NCBI GenBank assembly: GCA_001584585.1
Contig: LSYV01000040.1
Span: forward strand, 724,661-788,660
Reading direction: 5' to 3'
From: Gonium pectorale
Lineage: Eukaryota; Chlorophyta; Chlorophyceae; Chlamydomonadales; Volvocaceae
DNA: 64,000 nucleotides
Part shown: in pieces, positions 12,110-22,874 of the stretch
Numbering within the stretch: position 1 is the stretch's first letter
How the letters are laid out: the number at the start of each line of letters is the position of its first letter
The notes under the pieces: model-generated
The model's database searches: none
Told to the model about the DNA's origin: nothing
The model's input: only the letters and a program-made list of their open reading frames with translations
Position numbers and translations under genes: made by a program

Positions 12110-13449
12110 CGAGGGTGTAGCGTGCAGCGCTTCCTGAAGGACATACCGGGAGGCCGGTTGTGCAAGCGGCTCCTGGCTCGTAGAGGGGCTGTGCGGAAGG
12201 CGCGCCTGGCTGTGTGCGATGTGCGTCTGTGGGGTGTTCTAGCGGATGGTTGCGTTGATTGCGTTTAGAAGTGGACAATCGTGACGAGCAGGCTTAAGTG
12301 TGGCGAAATTGCCTTGCGTGGGATGAGAGGCGGGAGCGCTCCAGGACCGGCGAGCAAGCGAAGTTCAACATGCTTCTGGGCGGTACAGCCAGGTTGGCCC
12401 GTGAGTATTTCATACACCCGCCTGCGATGGCGAAACCGAGGTGGACTCATGACGTCCATGGCTCCCCTGTGCATGTGTGGCGGGACAAGTTAGGCATGGC
12501 GTCGTTGGCGCGGCCACAGACACTCTCTGGCGCGGCGTCTAGGGCTTCCCAGTAGGGATGTTTGCAAGTGCCATGTACATGCGGGGCGGTAATCGATGTC
12601 CGCACAGGGCTTCGGATGCAGGGGTGATTGACGAGGGCAATGGTACGGATTCGGGCTTTGGAACTTTATTCGAGACCCAAGGCCTTCGTGCCCCTCAACT
12701 GCAGCCGCGACCACTGCAGCTTGCTCAGTCCAGATACGGTAGTTGCGTGACAGATCGTGCTTCTGAAGCTGAGTGACACGGCAACCGTTCCAGGACTATC
12801 TTTGCCGAACCAATGCGGGAAGTCCACTGATCGGTTGGCGTTATCCCGACGAGCACGTGCAGCTCAGATCGTCGCTTCTGTGTGAACGCTGCGTGGTCGG
12901 TCCCGTGCACGCGACGCATGGAGAATACCACAGCTACGGTGAGCAAAGATGAGGAAGCCATGCAGCCGCCCAAGCTCTCCATTTCATTTATAAGAAGCAG
13001 CCATCTGGAAACATCCAAAAGTACCCCCCCCCCCCACAAGTGCCGCCCGTTGTGGGACGTCCGCCACTACCCGGGGGCCGAGGACATGGCGTCCACCGCT
13101 TGCCTTTTGACTGCATCCACCTGACAAAAACCCTTCAGATGGAGACTAGCGTGCCACATGAATACGGATTCAACGCGGGTGCGTGGACATCTTGAGCCGT
13201 CGTGACCCATAACCTGAACAAACACCCATTTTCTTGATGGGCACCATCCCAGTCCTGCCGGTAGTACGTATCACCTTGGCCACGTGCAGTTCTCACCTGG
13301 GAAGCGCTCATTAGTCATGCCCACAACCCCCCAGAACCATGTACCGCCAAGACGCCACCGCCGAGTGGGTACGAGCACAAGGATTGGGTGCTTCGCCCTG
13401 TCTGCCAGTCTCATGCGCGCTGTTGGGGCAACACCGCGGCACGGCCAAC
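12110..13449. other. No gene recognised between two converging genes
   Basis: About 1.3 kb between the poly(A) signals of the kinase (+) and SECE1 (-). Frames are short and unlike protein. A run of C (about 13024-13036) is the only notable feature. Confidence 0.5.
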
Positions 13450-13454
13450 TTACA
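13450..13454 (-). terminator. TGTAA polyadenylation signal of SECE1
   Basis: The plus strand reads ttaca here, giving TGTAA on the minus strand about 135 bases past the SECE1 stop codon. Confidence 0.5.
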
Positions 13455-13587
13455 TCCTCACTACATGATAGCCATCCTCCAGCGCTTGCGAAACAAAATC
13501 GGGTATGGGTAACTGTACCCCGAAATCGGCTATCCTTGGCGCAGAACGTACCACACGACATTCGCCCGCCATCACCGCCCGGCAGGC

Positions 13588-14564
13588 CTACGCGAGGTGG
13601 TACCACCACTCGGAGAGCTCCGCTAGGAGGACGTTCATTCCGAACAGCATGGCTCCGGATCCCGCGACGATAAACAGCACCAGCACGGTATCCAGCGCCG
13701 CCTTCAGGGATCAGTGCGGAGCAAAAGGGTGAGCAGTCAGTTCGAGGCGGCAAGGATGACTATGACAATTTGAACTGTGCGTTGTCTTCCTCGAAGGACA
13801 GCGATTGCAGCGAGGAACATGCCGGTTGGGCAGCGTCAGTAGGATAAGGATGAATGGCACAACTCGTCAGTACGTACGACCTGCGATGATTGCCCCGCGA
13901 CTTCGACGGATAGCGTGGCTATGCCCTTCAGCGATCTGAGCAACATGAACTGGCCCAGCGGCTACTATCTGGCCTGCCACAGGCGAAGGCCCACTTCGCC
14001 TGGCAGGATTCCAGCCCAACGACGCGTCAGCACCAAGAATCCAGTCCGAAAGCCCAGTCCAGGACGTTCACTACGGAACCATAGAGACCCCCTTGAAGGC
14101 GCCGTACCTTTTGCGGCTTTGGCCATGTGATGAGCTGCGCCTCTTCCAACGCGCCCTGCACAGGCGGGTGCTGTTTGTACGGCGCAATACACGCCCACAT
14201 GAATGTGATCTCCCCACCTGCAAAAGGTTCGAGTCCTTTGCCAGCTCCGCCTGCTGCCGCTTCAGGGCCGCGAGCCGCTGAATCTCGTCAGTGGGCAGCA
14301 CCTCGTCGTCCTGGTGGCGGTGGTGGAACAGTCCTCAGTCTACGACGCTGTGACTACGGCGCTACATGAGACGCATCGCCATCAAGGCGTGCTCACCACG
14401 CTGGCCTTGCTGGTTTGGGGCCCATCGCTCTCAGTCGCTCGTGGTGTGGCTCGGGCGCAGGGATGTGCACCCCGCAGTCCAACCACACGCGTAGCCCTTA
14501 CATATGATATGCACGTGCCCCTGCAAGCCGAGGAAGCAAACGGCTGGACTGCTGCGCACCGCAT
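13588..14564 (-). CDS. SECE1: Chloroplast SecE translocase subunit
   Basis: Predicted 140-residue plastid SecE, the small subunit of the thylakoid Sec translocase that partners SecY. Exons on the minus strand: 14564-14397, 14310-14218, 14155-14108, 13701-13588, all joining in phase 0. Exon 1 encodes an Arg/Ala/Ser-rich leader without acidic residues until late, as in a chloroplast transit peptide. Exon 2 gives a charged helix (LAALKRQQAELAKD). Exon 3 holds the SecE signature around ITWPKPQK. Exon 4 is a single transmembrane helix followed by MNVLLAELSEWW and the stop, closely matching the end of plant SECE1 (LLAELS). Each exon is under 60 codons except the first, so the gene is easily missed. 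An upstream in-frame ATG at 14702 is a less likely start. Confidence 0.85.
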
Positions 14565-14876
14565 ATGGGGCCTCGTAGCGAGTATGCAGTAGGCTAATTC
14601 AGCAATAATTTCGTTCGTTGAGCGACCTCTAAGAGACTTGGAAGGGACAGGATTGGAAGTAGGCAAGTTGTACAGGTTACGGCGAGCTAAGCAAGGAAGC
14701 ATGTCGTTTCCGCATCTTAGGTCCTGAAGTCACTGCCTGTACTTGGTGCACTACTTGCTTTAGACAGAGTTCCACCGTCGCCCTGGTCTGTTGCAAGTTG
14801 TCCCCAGTCTCCCTGTCGCCTACACTGAATCACCCGATGTACACTCTCTGACAACTCGATCTTGTTAGTGGGATCC
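14565..14876. promoter_or_regulatory. Shared intergenic region of two divergent genes
   Basis: About 312 bases separate the predicted start codons of SECE1 (-) and the Pro-rich membrane protein (+), so both 5' UTRs and promoters must lie here or overlap the genes. No TATA box or named element was identified. Confidence 0.45.
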
Positions 14877-16508
14877 ATGGCGTCCGAACTTTCTCGCTTG
14901 ATAGAGGGTGGGTCGCTGCCACCCGCATCCGCTTTTGGGGGCCCACGTCCTGGATTAGTTTTTTAATGATTGAAAGCAAATTCGTTTTGTATGATCCTTT
15001 CCTTCAGATGAGCTCAAAAACAAGGGGTTTTATGAGGGGAAGGGCCAGCCGGAACCTGAGCACGACGACGAGGAGGCACCGCATCAAGCTTTGATGGGAG
15101 CGCTGCGGGTCGAGGTGGGCACTGCTTGGCGTGCACGGAAGGGGAGGAGGGGTAGGTGCGCATGCCGGCATGCCGCAGCCCCCACGCCCCACGCTGCCAG
15201 GTCGGGTTGAGGACCCATGTTACCCCGTGTGCAGGCTCGGGTAAAGGAGCACCAGCACCAGAAGAAGCTTCTGACTCTGAAGCGCAGTATATGCGTGGGC
15301 GGTGGCCTCATACTCGTGGTGGTGCTCTGGGTGCTCATAGCGGTCAAGAGCAAGTCGGCAAGCTACCAACGCGTTGGTGAGTTTACTGCCAGATCCCATC
15401 ATGCGAAGGAATTACTGATGGCTTGTCAGGTGCCTCTACCAACAGGCACCGGGCATGCTAGTATGTCGGGCTGCCGTCCCACCCTCCCCCTGCGTTACCT
15501 TCGCCGCGGTGTCTGCATGGCATACGTCTCGTGTGGCAGCAAAGCGTGTACTGGTACTTTTGCACCCCGTACTTTGGCTACAAACGCTGTGGTGCCTGCG
15601 GAGACATGGACTGACCAAGTTTGGCTGCGGTGACTGCGGCATATGCGCTTAACCCTGGTGTTCGGGATGAAAGTGCTTGTCGGCTCCAACAGCAAGTGCA
15701 CATGCTTGTAGACCCCGCAGCAAGTGCGGCGTCACATTTCGGTGTGCATTACGGGTTCCCGGTTGCCTGTAGGCGGCGCGCAAGGCCCCCCGAGCAACAC
15801 GACGTACTCCCCACCGCCCCTGGCTCCACCTGCGGTGGAGAACGCGCCTAGTCCCTCATCTGGCTCGACCGACGTGAACCCCGCAGCCCTGTTGCCAGAC
15901 CCTTCGCCATCGTCGCCTCCGTTAGAGGCATCCCCCAGCCCGGAGCAGCCACTCACGGACTCGCCCGTGCCGTTGACAAGTCCTCCGCCGCCAGCCTCAG
16001 ATCCGAGCCCCAACAACGCCACGGGCCAGGAGGAGGAGCCGGACAGCTCTGAACCGCCCGTGCTGGAGGAGGGGAACCCCCCTCCCCCGAGTAACGAGGA
16101 GGTGAGCGCGATCCTTGCACGCAAACGTTTGATGTGGTCCACTGCTCTAAACTGGGGCGCATGCGAATGCACTTGGGACAGTACTCTTACTAGCACTACC
16201 CAATCCTTGCATCCCGTTGCTGTCTCATGTACTAGGCGTCCTGCCTGGTGTTTCTGCGTGCTGAATTGCGTACCTAAGTAATACCCTGTTTCGTTTCACA
16301 GCTGGAGAAGGAATTTGAGAAGGCGGTCGAAGACTATGAGGAGGGCAACTCAGAAGAGGAGGGGATGAGCGCGGACGAGAGCGACAAGTCGAGCGGCGAG
16401 GAGAGCGGCGAGGAGGGCGGCGATGAGGAGGGTGGCGACTACACGGACTTCGAGCTTCAGGATGATACGAGCGCCACTGGGGACAGCCAGGATGAGTCTG
16501 GGAGATAG
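14877..16508 (+). CDS. Uncharacterised single-pass membrane protein with Pro/Ser-rich and acidic segments
   Basis: Predicted 271-residue protein of unknown function. Exons: 14877-14907, 15008-15114, 15235-15376, 15773-16101, 16302-16508, all in phase. Residues 1-60 are hydrophilic and charged. One hydrophobic segment (GGGLILVVVLWVLIAV, about residues 66-82) follows a Lys/Arg-rich stretch (HQKKLLTLKR) and precedes KSKS, compatible with a type II or tail-exposed single-pass topology. The next about 110 residues are rich in SPPP, SPSP and PPPP runs, like hydroxyproline-rich extracellular linkers of volvocine wall or flagellar proteins. The last about 70 residues are strongly acidic (GEESGEEGGDEEGG). 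No catalytic domain is seen. It starts 312 bases from SECE1 on the other strand. Orientation across the membrane is inference. Confidence 0.78.
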
Positions 16509-16791
16509 GCCGACACGCTACCACTTTATCGGGCAGTGACTGCAAGATGAGCGGCGTCGGGAGCCCGGGTTGCGCTACCACAAGCGTTGAGACACTATTA
16601 CCTGTTCGTTCCGCATTCGTGCCGCATTGTGAAACGAACACACCGTCGTTAAGCTTGCCAGTTACAAACTCGGACCCCTCCCTGAACGGCACTTCCTGTA
16701 TCCTGCGGTGTTGACAGTTGTGTAGAGTCCGGATGCGGCGAAGGCACATCCAATACGGCCCGGCATAAGACTGCATGTCTGCCCCAGCGCC
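16509..16791. other. Short convergent intergenic region
   Basis: Shared 3' UTR space between the Pro-rich membrane protein (+) and the AMPK beta gene (-). No coding sequence is seen. Confidence 0.55.
16672..16676 (-). terminator. TGTAA polyadenylation signal of the AMPK beta gene
   Basis: Plus strand ttaca, giving TGTAA on the minus strand about 115 bases after the stop codon. Confidence 0.55.
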
Positions 16792-18589
16792 CTAGGCATC
16801 AGTTCTTAAGCTTGGGTTGTCGAGCACGCGCCGCCGCGCCTTGGGCTTGTACATGACCGTTGTGATATACTTCGACTTGTAGCGCGTCGTCGTGCCAATC
16901 ACGAGCGCTTGTACGTTCTGGATGATTGAGACACGGTGCACGGCACGGAGGGCGGCAGGGACGGAGCGTCAGAGCAATCGTGCCTGATGAAAGTTGCTGC
17001 GCATAGACGCGTTACTCCGGCTTGCACTCGGCAAAAGCTAAGCTGCTTCTGTCCTGCAGAGCGAATGTACGAGCATGCATGTGGGCTTGACGGTCTACAT
17101 CCCTGATGACGTGAAACAGACGTCCGGGCGCACGCTTACCGCACCTGGCCCCGCTGACAATAGACGTGGTTGAGGATAACGTGCTGTGGGCGTGGCAGCG
17201 CCGCATGCGCGTCTAATGCGGGCGGCACGTTGAGCAGGGTCAGCTGCAAGTGCGGCGGCATGACGGGCGGCTCCTTGGCGTAGTCGTCTGCCACCGGATT
17301 GGGGCAGTTGTAACTGCAAGCGGAGAGAGAACAGAAAGTCTTGTCAGAACTACCGTGGTGCATGACGACAACATTGGGAAAGGGCGTTGGGCTCTCAGAC
17401 TGCTGCAACTCGGCACTGGATGGCAGGTAAATACCGCCGACCCTACGCCCCGGTCGCTGGAATGAAGTATCATGAGCTGCGCTACGGGCAGCAGCCATGA
17501 CGGAAGCATACTCTCAATCCTGCTACGCCCGTCGCATCATCATCCTACATCCTCCTGTCCTGTGTTTACTTTGTCGCACGGATAATGGTCGGTGTCGGGC
17601 ACTGCATACCTTGACGGCGGTGACGGCGGCGGCTCGAATCCCGAGACGCCTTCTAGGTTCTCGGGGACGTACTCGTGAACCTCGATGACATTGTTCACGT
17701 TGCGCATCTCGTCAAACATGGCCGGCTGGTTGGGGTCGTACTTCCACTCGCCGTCGACAATGAACTTGTACTGCAAAACGGAAACGGATAGGCACGGATA
17801 CCATGTGCGTATGTTAAGTCGACTCATGGTGCCCGAAGGATGTGGCATCATTGTGGAGGGCAACTGACCTATTGCGACTGCGCCACGCTACGGAACGCTA
17901 CGGATCACTCCGCTAATGAACGGACTGGTGCACTGTAACACCTTCGTAATGCCTTCGTAACACGAGCACATCTTACAACTGCCAGGCGCATTTTGCCCTG
18001 GGCAGTGTACGAACCAGCTCTCCGCAATTCACGCTTGTATGTCCCTCGCTCCTACCTGGAGGAGCGTATGATCCCTTACCCGAAGGCATGCGCCCTAACG
18101 ACACTTCATTCACCGCCCTTAGAATTGTACCTGGTACACGCCAGGGGGCAGCAGCTTAATAATTGTGAAGTCCTTCCCCGACTTCTGCAGCGGCTGCCGG
18201 GTCGTCCAGTTGTCGAAGGACCCCTCCACCTCCACATGGTTGCCACCATGGCTCCCTGCACGGAATCAAGTCCGTCAACTTGCGCCACAGGCCAAGGCAA
18301 GCCAAAGCCCTGCGATCGTAGCGAGCACCTCCTGCTCCATGTGTCACTCACATACGATCACAACCGGTACCAGCTTTGGCTGTGCAGGCCAGCCAGCAAG
18401 GCCATGGAACTCGGGCCCGGTACGGTTTGACGCGGGGTCCTCGGCGCGGGATATGGGCTCCATGGGTATTTGTGGGCTGTACGTCAGCGGCGAGCCAGGG
18501 CTGAGAGGCGGCGAAGCGTGTCGGGGATAGGATTCGTGCTCCGAGCCCACGGTAGCCTCGTGTTTGTGTGAAGTCGTGTTACCCTGCAT
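16792..18589 (-). CDS. AMPK/SnRK1 beta subunit (CBM48 plus ASC domain)
   Basis: Predicted 272-residue regulatory and scaffold subunit of the SNF1-related/AMP-activated kinase complex. Minus-strand exons: 18589-18352, 18255-18131, 17770-17610, 17313-17145, 16917-16792, all in phase. The leader is followed by [16 protein letters not shown], the usual linker. The carbohydrate-binding module CBM48 (about residues 75-160) shows [33 protein letters not shown] and [11 protein letters not shown], with the ligand Trp residues retained. The C-terminal ASC domain, which binds the alpha and gamma subunits, shows [29 protein letters not shown] and [15 protein letters not shown]. The protein begins MQGN rather than the MGN of N-myristoylated beta subunits, so myristoylation is not predicted with this start. 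It resembles plant AKINbeta1/2 more than the truncated beta3 form because CBM48 is present. Confidence 0.94.
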
Positions 18590-19245
18590 GTCGGCGGGGT
18601 GCCGTTAAACCCCAACTGGTCAGCCCGTGTCGGCTTCCTGGCCTCAGCGAACCCTCGCACCATCTTGAACGATGCTCCCCCTTATGAAAGTCCGGTCAAG
18701 CCGTAGACCTGCAGTCCCCGGGTGCCCCGGGTGCCCCGGCCGAGACGCGCGGCGTCCGTAACTTTATCGTTTGTACATGCAGCTACAACCCATTGCTATC
18801 ACAACTAAGGTGGACGTTAAGAGTCGAAAATAGAAAACGCAGAAGTGTTGGGACAGGCAGCGTCTGGGCTTTTATGACGCAGTTTTAGTCTTATGGCAGT
18901 GTTATTGGGCAGACGTGTTGTAAGAAAGCTTCCATTCCAAACGCTGGCATGCACTCCTCGTCAGCCTTGTCGTGGCTCGTCCTTTTGCAGCCAGAGGCAT
19001 CACTCTTGCCCACCTGTAAACACATAAGGTTCAGCAAATACGCAGCGAGACGTGGGCTATGGCTATGCTCAGAAACAAGAACTCACGCGCTCCCTTAGCG
19101 TTTTGCCCCTTGGCGCTCATTTAGTCTTGTACACGAGGACTAGAGAAGTGTAGCTTGCATGCGCAAGCCTTGGAGGCATTTGGCTATGTAGTTCAAAAGC
19201 TCTGAAGGTTTTTTTGCCCCGCGCGCACAGCCCCCGGGGGCGCTG
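18590..19245. other. Divergent intergenic region, no gene recognised
   Basis: About 650 bases between the AMPK beta start (-) and the GUCD1-like start (+). It should contain both promoters. A short CCCGGGTGCC-type direct repeat lies near 18717-18740. Confidence 0.5.
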
Positions 19246-21223
19246 ATGCCTCCGGAGACGATGACGCTTGCGGGGCACGTTCCGGACGGGCCGGCTGCGG
19301 GCTGTCAGCAGGCCTGCACAGACTCAACGGGAGCCTCGATGTATCCGCTGGCCACGTCGTCGACGTCGTCATCCTCGTCGCTCTGGTCAGGGGGGACCTC
19401 GTCAACCCAGCTAGATAGCCAGGCAGCGGTGACGGCGATGACGGGCTCCAGCACCAAAGTGCTCATACACACGTGTGTGCCTCACTGCCGGCAGTTTTTT
19501 AGCTGGTGAGGAGCGGCAAAAAGGTGCCAACAGGCGGGGTCCCCCCTCCGGTGGGGACGTGTGTGCTGGCTGCTGCCTGTGGGACTGCAACCACGGAGTG
19601 ACAGCGCCCGCAGTAACACCTAGCGTGTCGTCGTAATAACAGACCCTATTTGATTGATACCTCCCTGTGTGGGCGTGGCGTGCAGGGACTGCGGCCTCGC
19701 TTGCGTGCAGATGGTGCTGCTCTCCTTCGGCTACCCACACTGCGACTACGCGCTCCTTAGACAGCTCTGCTCGACCACCAGGTGTGCATGCAGCCCCTGC
19801 CCGCTCTGCCCGCGGGCTGTTTCTGGGCTCTTGGGGGCGAAGTCGTTCACCTTACCTAGACACGTGTCCAGAAAAGCGTGTGTCTCCCCGCTACCCTATC
19901 GGTACGCGTGCACCTCTGAAGACCACGAGGTGGCCTGGTTCGGCCTGGCTCTTCGCGTCTGTGTGCGTTCATGCGCCAGAGGCCGCTGTTGTGAACTAAC
20001 GCTGCCTGGTATGTTCCCTGGACGCCCTCCCCCAAGCATCTGGACTGTAGACCTGGCGCACCTGCTGCGCCGCTTCAACCTGGGGGTTTCGTTCTATACC
20101 GTCACACTGGGGCCCAACCCCGCCTACGCCAATGAGTCATTCTACATGGTACGTTTTTTGTGTGTGGGACCAACGCAGGGCAAGCATTCGTGACCGCCAT
20201 CGACCGCTTCAGCGTCATTCTGCATGTTGACCTGTTGTCAGGGAGCGAGGCGCAGTGCGGAACATTGCCATGGGAGCTCAGCGGGCAACCAATCTGGCCG
20301 TACCGCGCCTTCTCACCATGTGGTATGAGCCTTGGTAGTGGTTGAAGCGCGTTCTGACCGTGGTTTCTCAACGAGTAGTTTTCATTCCCCATTCGATTAG
20401 GAACACATGGAGGATGACGAGCTGCGCGTGAGCCAGCTGTTTGTGGACGCGGCCCGCGCGGGCATCACGGTGCAGCAGCGGTCCATCAGCAGCGAGGAGC
20501 TCCAGGTAGGTGGACGCGCTGCGTGGGGATGTTGCAAGCAGACGGGTTTCCTTGCCGTGGGGTCCTCGCGACACGTAACGGCGCGGTCGCCGGAAAGCCA
20601 GCCATCGCCGTAGCCGGGTTAGCTGTGGACCGTGGAAGCTAAGTGCCGTAGCGGAAACCGTTCTACGAGTTGCAGAAACGCGCCGCACCCGCATCGCACT
20701 CCGGGCATGGGCTGGATGTGCGTCCGGTCTCCAGCCGCGTGTACAGAATCGCCCTTTCGTCTGGAGCCTTCTTGGTCCTAACCTTCTACGTTCCCTGCAA
20801 CCGCTTATCCCGCGCTACCGGTTTGAACTTCTGCCTTTGCTTCCTCTCCGTGCCACACAGTCGTGGATGCTGTCTGGCGATTGCCTGGTCATCGTGCTTG
20901 TGGATAAGCGGAAGCTGGACCCCTGGCTCATGGCGGCGGATCTGTGCCTGCCGGCCCTGTGCGGAATGGACCTGGGCTACACCGGCCACTACGTGCTGCT
21001 CGTGGGCTTCGACGGCGAGGCGCAGGAGTTCGTGGTGCGAGATCCGGCGGCGATGGTGCCCGACCTGCGCGTCTCGGCCGCCGCGCTGGACGCCGCACGG
21101 AGGTCCTTCGGGACGGACGAAGACATCCTGGTCGTGCGCGGGCCGTGCCCGATGGCGGCCCCTGTGCAGGCCTTGGCACAATCCGCGCAGCTTCATCAGC
21201 ACCAGCAGCAGCAATTGGTGTAG
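19246..21223 (+). CDS. GUCD1 / plant guanylyl-cyclase-like protein (C39-like fold)
   Basis: Predicted 311-residue member of the family named guanylyl cyclase 2 (plant GC1, animal GUCD1). Exons: 19246-19505, 19686-19781, 20037-20148, 20401-20505, 20861-21223, all in phase. After a Thr/Ser-rich leader of about 70 residues come VPHCRQFFSWDCGLACVQMVL, with the Trp-Asp-Cys-Gly and Cys of the peptidase-C39-like fold, then SIWTVDLAHLLRRFN, YTVTLGPNPAYANESFY, and GHYVLLVGFD with the conserved His, followed by VRDP. The C-terminus is a Gln/His-rich tail (HQHQQQQ). Plant homologues were reported to make cGMP, but the fold is protease-like, so the reaction is not settled. The third intron uses a cccaag acceptor, slightly unusual. 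Confidence 0.9.
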
Positions 21224-22874
21224 CGAAGCGGCGGAGACGACACACTGGATGCGAGCGGGCTAGGAGCAGGAGAGGGTGTGTGGAGGGTGGGTACCGTTCC
21301 TACCGTTCCTGGGGCTCGCCACGCAGGGTGCAAGATGGAGTGCTCGAGACGAGCGGGCGTTGAACGTGGTAGCGCGTGATGTGGGTGGCATCCCGCACAT
21401 CTTGCGCAGCTGCGACTTGTGCTCATAGCGACGAGGCAGACCGAGGAGAGTGCGGACACAAGTGCTAGGGTGAGTAAGATGGAGCTTGGATTGTGGGTGT
21501 GCGTGGACTGATGCGGGGTTTGGACACGCGGCGTGGGCCCGTGCATACCCAAGGTTCTTCGTGGGGTACACATGTCCCACGGCGGCCCTGCATGGTACGC
21601 TGTATATCAGTAAGCGGTTACATCGCGCATGCAGTCACTCAATGTTCATGATTGGTGATCGGTGTTCGGCGTCTATAGTGCAGCCGTGCGCGGGCCGGCT
21701 TGCACGGGCGGGCTTTGGTTCAATGCAGGCTGTTGTGACGGTCTGTCGGGCCGTGGCAAATTTTCTCGGATCGCCGCCTTCACATCCTTTGTCCGGTGGG
21801 CACGGTCAAGTAGTGTTGGCTACACTACGCATCCATTTCTCAAACGCACGGCAGGACCGTGCACGCTGGGACACGCAGGGCAGGGGAGGAGGCGTCCCTA
21901 GTGTGCAAATGATGGTTTTTATTGTACCGATGACGATCTGTCGCTTGGAAACGGCACATTGCCACTTCCAGGCTACGGCAACCACTTTCCGACACATGTA
22001 CTAGATACATCACGCTTCGATGCATTCTGTGTTGACGGCCTTATTGCAACGGATGAATTTATCTGGGATATGTACCACCTGAGTGCCTTGGCCACTCGTT
22101 CCCGTATCAGACCTTCATGTGTAAGACTGCGTATGTGCTTCGTTGTCATCGTAGATCAGTGCAACAGTGTGAATTCACTGCGTCCCGACAGATGGCCACG
22201 GCTGGCACGCCCTAGGCCCCGAACATGCCAACGACCCGAAGTCATGCCGCGATTGCCACGTCCGCATCCCCAACACGTACACAGTGCATATGCCCAGCTG
22301 TGACCTCACTCACCGTGCACCCACACGCTCGTCGCTTTAGGGCCGCCTGTTCGTGGCAAAGGGTGTCGACCTAATTGACACATGTATGGAGCGGCATGCT
22401 CAACTAGCGACTACTCCAGTGGGCGGCACCCGACGGTAGGACACCGCATACCAGCTCCAAACCTATTGCCGGCTAAAGGCCAATACCAACGGTGTCTAGG
22501 GTGAGAGGTGGTAAGGGTTGACAGCGTGTCAAGGACTCGTCCGACCCGGTCAGAACCAATGCCGCTTCCTGCGTTCCTGGCTGTCTTCGCACATGACCAG
22601 CGGCTCATCGCTTTGTCGCCGGTGGTCCCTAACAAGGAGAACCAGGAACGGGGAAGGCAGCCTCTACGGACATACCGGTACACACCTAAGTTCCTAACCG
22701 CCATGCAAAACTGTGCCCCAGTCCCTAACACTGCAGTGCACCAACGCAAATTCCCTGACACCCATCCGCCTGAACACTGTTACCCCTTGTAACCTGTGGA
22801 CCTGTAACCTTGTCCTCCGGCCCGGACGGTACCCGCGTGCGATGGATGCCCTCAAGCGATCAGGGCCTCCAGCG
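21224..22874. other. No gene recognised between converging genes
   Basis: About 1.65 kb of 3' flanks of the GUCD1-like (+) and ATG18 (-) genes. Frames of up to 172 codons lack domains or splice support. A TGTAA at 22120-22124 may end the GUCD1-like transcript, which would give a 3' UTR of about 0.9 kb. Confidence 0.5.
22120..22124 (+). terminator. Candidate TGTAA poly(A) signal for the GUCD1-like gene
   Basis: First plus-strand TGTAA after the stop codon, about 900 bases downstream. The distance is long, so the assignment is weak. Confidence 0.3.

Noticed and set aside
19246..21223. Calling the GUCD1-like gene a classical guanylate cyclase
   Set aside because: It has the C39-peptidase-like WDCG and GHY motifs and no class III cyclase core, so only the family name was kept.
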